Below the pieces are notes generated by a model, which was not told where the DNA came from, ran no database searches, and saw only the letters and a list, made by a program, of their open reading frames with translations. Position numbers and translations under genes: made by a program. A stretch of DNA of 8,853 nucleotides from Armatimonadota bacterium (GTDB taxonomy: Bacteria > Armatimonadota > Hebobacteria > Hebobacterales > WVXJ01), in assembly GCA_011773575.1 (NCBI GenBank), contig WVXJ01000104.1, forward strand, positions 25,144-33,996, in the 5' to 3' direction. The stretch's first letter is position 1. Each line of letters starts with the position of its first letter. Shown piece by piece: positions 6,895 through 8,853 of this stretch.

Positions 6895-8208
6895 ATGCCC
6901 ACGAAGCAACACGGTTCGAAACCAGCGCGCCGGAAAACCGACGCACCGAACCGATCGAAGTCTTCCAAACGAAGACTCCCCAAGAACGCGCCGATTGTGA
7001 TGATCAGCAGTTATCCCCCTCGACTCTGCGGGATAGCGACTTTCTGTGAAGAGGCGCGCGAATTCATTCAAGAGCGACATCCCGAACGGGAAGTGCTCGT
7101 GATTTCACATACCGATGGAAGCGGCGAGGGAGTAATCCCCATAATCGATATCTCCAACCGTGAATGGTGGAAGCCGGTGGTAGAGGAAGTGAGCCGGCTG
7201 GATCCATATGCTATCCATATCGAGCATGAATACGGCCTTTACGAGCACAGGAACGCCGCAGGTGAAGGTGACCACAATCAGGGTTTCCTGGAGATGCTGA
7301 AGGCTTTGGGGCCCTGGCCCACCGTGGTGGAGCCTCACACAGTGCATGGAAGGCTGCGTGATTACGAGAGCGCCTTCGTCAAGGAAATGACGGAAACCGC
7401 CAATGTAGTTCTTTTCAAGTGTCATTATCAGAAGTGGAGGCTGAACTGGACCTTCACTTCAAGGGACTGGGAGACGCCGACAAACATAATGGTGGTTCCT
7501 CACGGCGCCCGGCCGGACCGGCACTGGACGGTCGAGCAAGTCGCGCAACTGAAGAAAGAGCTCGGTTTCACGGACTGCACTTATTTGGGAGATCACTATG
7601 TGGGCCTGGTGGGCTGGATTCAGCGGAACAAACGCTGGGATGTTCTAACCTCAATGTGGGAGGGGATTGTAAAGGAGATCAAGGAACGTACAGGTGAGGA
7701 ATGGGATCTGCTGGCGGCCGGTGAAGTACGTGATCCGCACGATTTGCAGGAGTACAACAAGTACAGGGGAGAAGTGGAACGCCTGGAAAGCAAAGGGCTG
7801 GCCCATTTCTATGAGTTCACCCCGCGGGGAGATATCTACTATAAGATCATGGCCTGCTGTGACTTCGTAGTCTTGCCCAGTGTGGATGAGACTCAGTCCG
7901 GAACACTGGCGAGAATTATCGCTCTGAACAAACCTTTCATCACCACTGCGCCCATGGAAGGACTCACCGCCCAGGCCTTGGAGAGCGGCGGAGGACTGCT
8001 TTTCAGCACCAAGCCGATGCTGCGTGAAAAGGTGCTGCGGCTGGCTTGTAATGAGAAGGCACGTTTGAAGTTGGGTGCGAAGGTGGAACAGTATCTTGAG
8101 AAAGTCGTATCCTGGAGGGTCGTGGCGCAGCAGTATGACGAGGCCTATGAATTGGCCGGCCACTCTAATAGCATCGGCAAGAGGGTAATCCTTCCCGCGG
8201 AGTTCTGA
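6895..8208 (+). CDS. GT-B glycosyltransferase (GT4-like) with basic N-terminal tail
   Basis: A 437-residue glycosyltransferase. Residues 1-33 are polar and basic (11 Lys/Arg, one acidic residue) and look disordered. The GT-B N-terminal half starts with VMISSYPPRLCGIATF (residues 35-50) and contains HIEHEYGLYE and VEPHTVHG. The C-terminal half begins after VVPHGA and includes GLVGWIQRNKRWD, LLAAGEV and VLPSVDETQSGTLARIIA. The EX7E donor motif is partial: Glu332 is present, but the second position is Arg340. The Y-x-P-R-x-C-G-x-A-T-F opening and SGTLA block match the glycosyltransferase ending at 5027, so the two are paralogues, although the rest is well diverged. AGGAG (6881-6885) lies 9 nt before the ATG, which supports this start and therefore the basic tail. 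Donor and acceptor sugars are unknown. It is transcribed divergently from the first glycosyltransferase operon and converges on the folate gene. Cytoplasmic; the tail might promote membrane or nucleic-acid association. Confidence 0.9.
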   Translation: MPTKQHGSKPARRKTDAPNRSKSSKRRLPKNAPIVMISSYPPRLCGIATFCEEAREFIQERHPEREVLVISHTDGSGEGVIPIIDISNREWWKPVVEEVSRLDPYAIHIEHEYGLYEHRNAAGEGDHNQGFLEMLKALGPWPTVVEPHTVHGRLRDYESAFVKEMTETANVVLFKCHYQKWRLNWTFTSRDWETPTNIMVVPHGARPDRHWTVEQVAQLKKELGFTDCTYLGDHYVGLVGWIQRNKRWDVLTSMWEGIVKEIKERTGEEWDLLAAGEVRDPHDLQEYNKYRGEVERLESKGLAHFYEFTPRGDIYYKIMACCDFVVLPSVDETQSGTLARIIALNKPFITTAPMEGLTAQALESGGGLLFSTKPMLREKVLRLACNEKARLKLGAKVEQYLEKVVSWRVVAQQYDEAYELAGHSNSIGKRVILPAEF

Positions 8209-8271
8209 GGGGCTGCGGCAGGATTCAGCGGGACCGTATTCTCCTTCACAACGGGCACCAGGCGAGAATTC

Positions 8272-8853
8272 TTAGCCTTTGTATCCGTCCGGCCCACCCG
8301 GCAGGCGCCGCTCCGGCTGCATTGTATCCAGAAGACCGAATCGCCGCACCTGGTCATCTGTGATGAGCGCATCCACCAGGGTGGACTCGACCCATTTCGA
8401 TAGATCCTCGACTACTTGCAGTTCAAAGGCCAGGCCCACCTTGAAGACGCGGGGCACCGTGTTCAGGAAGCGCTCGAAGTAGCCGCCCCAGCGCGTCAAT
8501 CTCCTCCCCTGTTCATCCCACACCAGCCCCGGCACAGTGACCAAATCAAATGTGCCGGGCTCGGCCTCATGACAACTCGGAAGCGGCTCCGGCAGACCAA
8601 GAGGGCCGAGATCTATCTGTTCATCGGGTTCTTCAACTTCCCGCCAGAGGAGCCTCCGCTCGTTGCGATTAATGGTGGGCGCAGCCACCCGCTTGCCCAA
8701 CTTCAGCGCCGCCTCCATGAGACGAACCGTCTCCACCTCTCCCCCATAGCCAACGAAGATCCCGACCATCTGCGCACGCATGAACTCCGGCTGTCGTATG
8801 AGTTTCTGGGCGACGCGGTAACTTTGCTGTGCATATAATTGGTCTGCCAGAGA
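8272..8853 (-). CDS. 5-formyltetrahydrofolate cyclo-ligase family protein, N-terminus beyond the right edge
   Basis: The frame is open from the right edge to the TAA at 8272-8274, giving 193 residues. Although ATG 8781 is available, the 24 codons before it (including the helix RVAQKLIRQPEF) fit the family's N-terminal region, so the true start lies outside the window, probably by only 10-25 residues. Family marks: Y-G-G-E-V-E-T (window residues 36-42), LKLGKRVAAP, the VPGLVWDEQGRRL turn, a Gly-rich RWGGYFERF block (about 121-130), VGLAFELQVV and DALITDD. The enzyme (E. coli fau/ygfA, eukaryotic MTHFS) converts 5-formyl-THF to 5,10-methenyl-THF using ATP, clearing an inhibitory folate. Here the usual GxGxGYYD reads RWGGYFERF, and the expected P-x-x-H-D near the C-terminus reads EDLSKWVES, so it is a diverged member and its activity is less certain than its family. 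It converges on the glycosyltransferase gene across 63 bp. Confidence 0.88.
   Translation of the reverse strand, partial: SLADQLYAQQSYRVAQKLIRQPEFMRAQMVGIFVGYGGEVETVRLMEAALKLGKRVAAPTINRNERRLLWREVEEPDEQIDLGPLGLPEPLPSCHEAEPGTFDLVTVPGLVWDEQGRRLTRWGGYFERFLNTVPRVFKVGLAFELQVVEDLSKWVESTLVDALITDDQVRRFGLLDTMQPERRLPGGPDGYKG

Noticed and set aside
8238..8269. ATTCTC / GAGAAT inverted repeat between the convergent right-hand genes as a terminator
   Set aside because: Six base pairs around a 20-nt loop with no T-run on either side; too weak to call. The overlapping AGAATTCT palindrome is short enough to be chance.

Overview
The window comes from a bacterial chromosome, most likely an uncultured lineage that I cannot place. 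It is moderately GC-rich and uses Shine-Dalgarno starts (AAGAAGGTG, AAGGAG, AGGAG). One protein appears to be exported. There are no phage, transposon, CRISPR, tRNA or rRNA signals. The content is carbohydrate chemistry and central metabolism.

Layout, left to right. (1) The 3' end of a short-chain dehydrogenase/reductase on the + strand. (2) After about 170 bp with no convincing promoter, a 1075-residue protein on the + strand, apparently exported. It carries an N-terminal WD40-like (PD40/TolB-type) propeller, one or two immunoglobulin-like modules and a GH13 alpha-amylase-family domain. (3) Converging on it across a 25-bp gap, a two-gene minus-strand operon: a GT4-like GT-B glycosyltransferase, then a protein resembling the (alpha/alpha)-barrel domain that I recall as the C-terminal half of some larger glycosyltransferases. 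The two overlap by one base (TAATG). (4) A 596-bp divergent intergenic region with a plausible minus-strand promoter, a hairpin flanked by A5 and T5 that looks like a bidirectional intrinsic terminator, and a 10-bp palindrome near the next gene. (5) A second GT-B glycosyltransferase on the + strand. It shares two signatures with the first: an N-terminal Y-x-P-R-x-C-G-x-A-T-F block and a C-terminal SGTLA block. It also has a very basic N-terminal tail. (6) Converging on it, a 5-formyltetrahydrofolate cyclo-ligase family gene whose first codons lie beyond the right edge.

The likely theme is a small glycan locus: two related glycosyltransferases and a six-hairpin-type partner in the cytoplasm could build a glucan- or mannan-like glycan or glycoconjugate. 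The propeller-GH13 protein could act on it, or on a foreign alpha-glucan, outside the cytoplasmic membrane. Sugar identity and product cannot be read from the sequence. The flanking dehydrogenase and folate gene look like unrelated neighbours. The points most worth follow-up are the propeller-GH13 fusion, with an Asn in place of the usual catalytic-site His, the paired SGTL glycosyltransferases lacking the EX7E motif, and the terminator-like hairpin between two divergent promoters.
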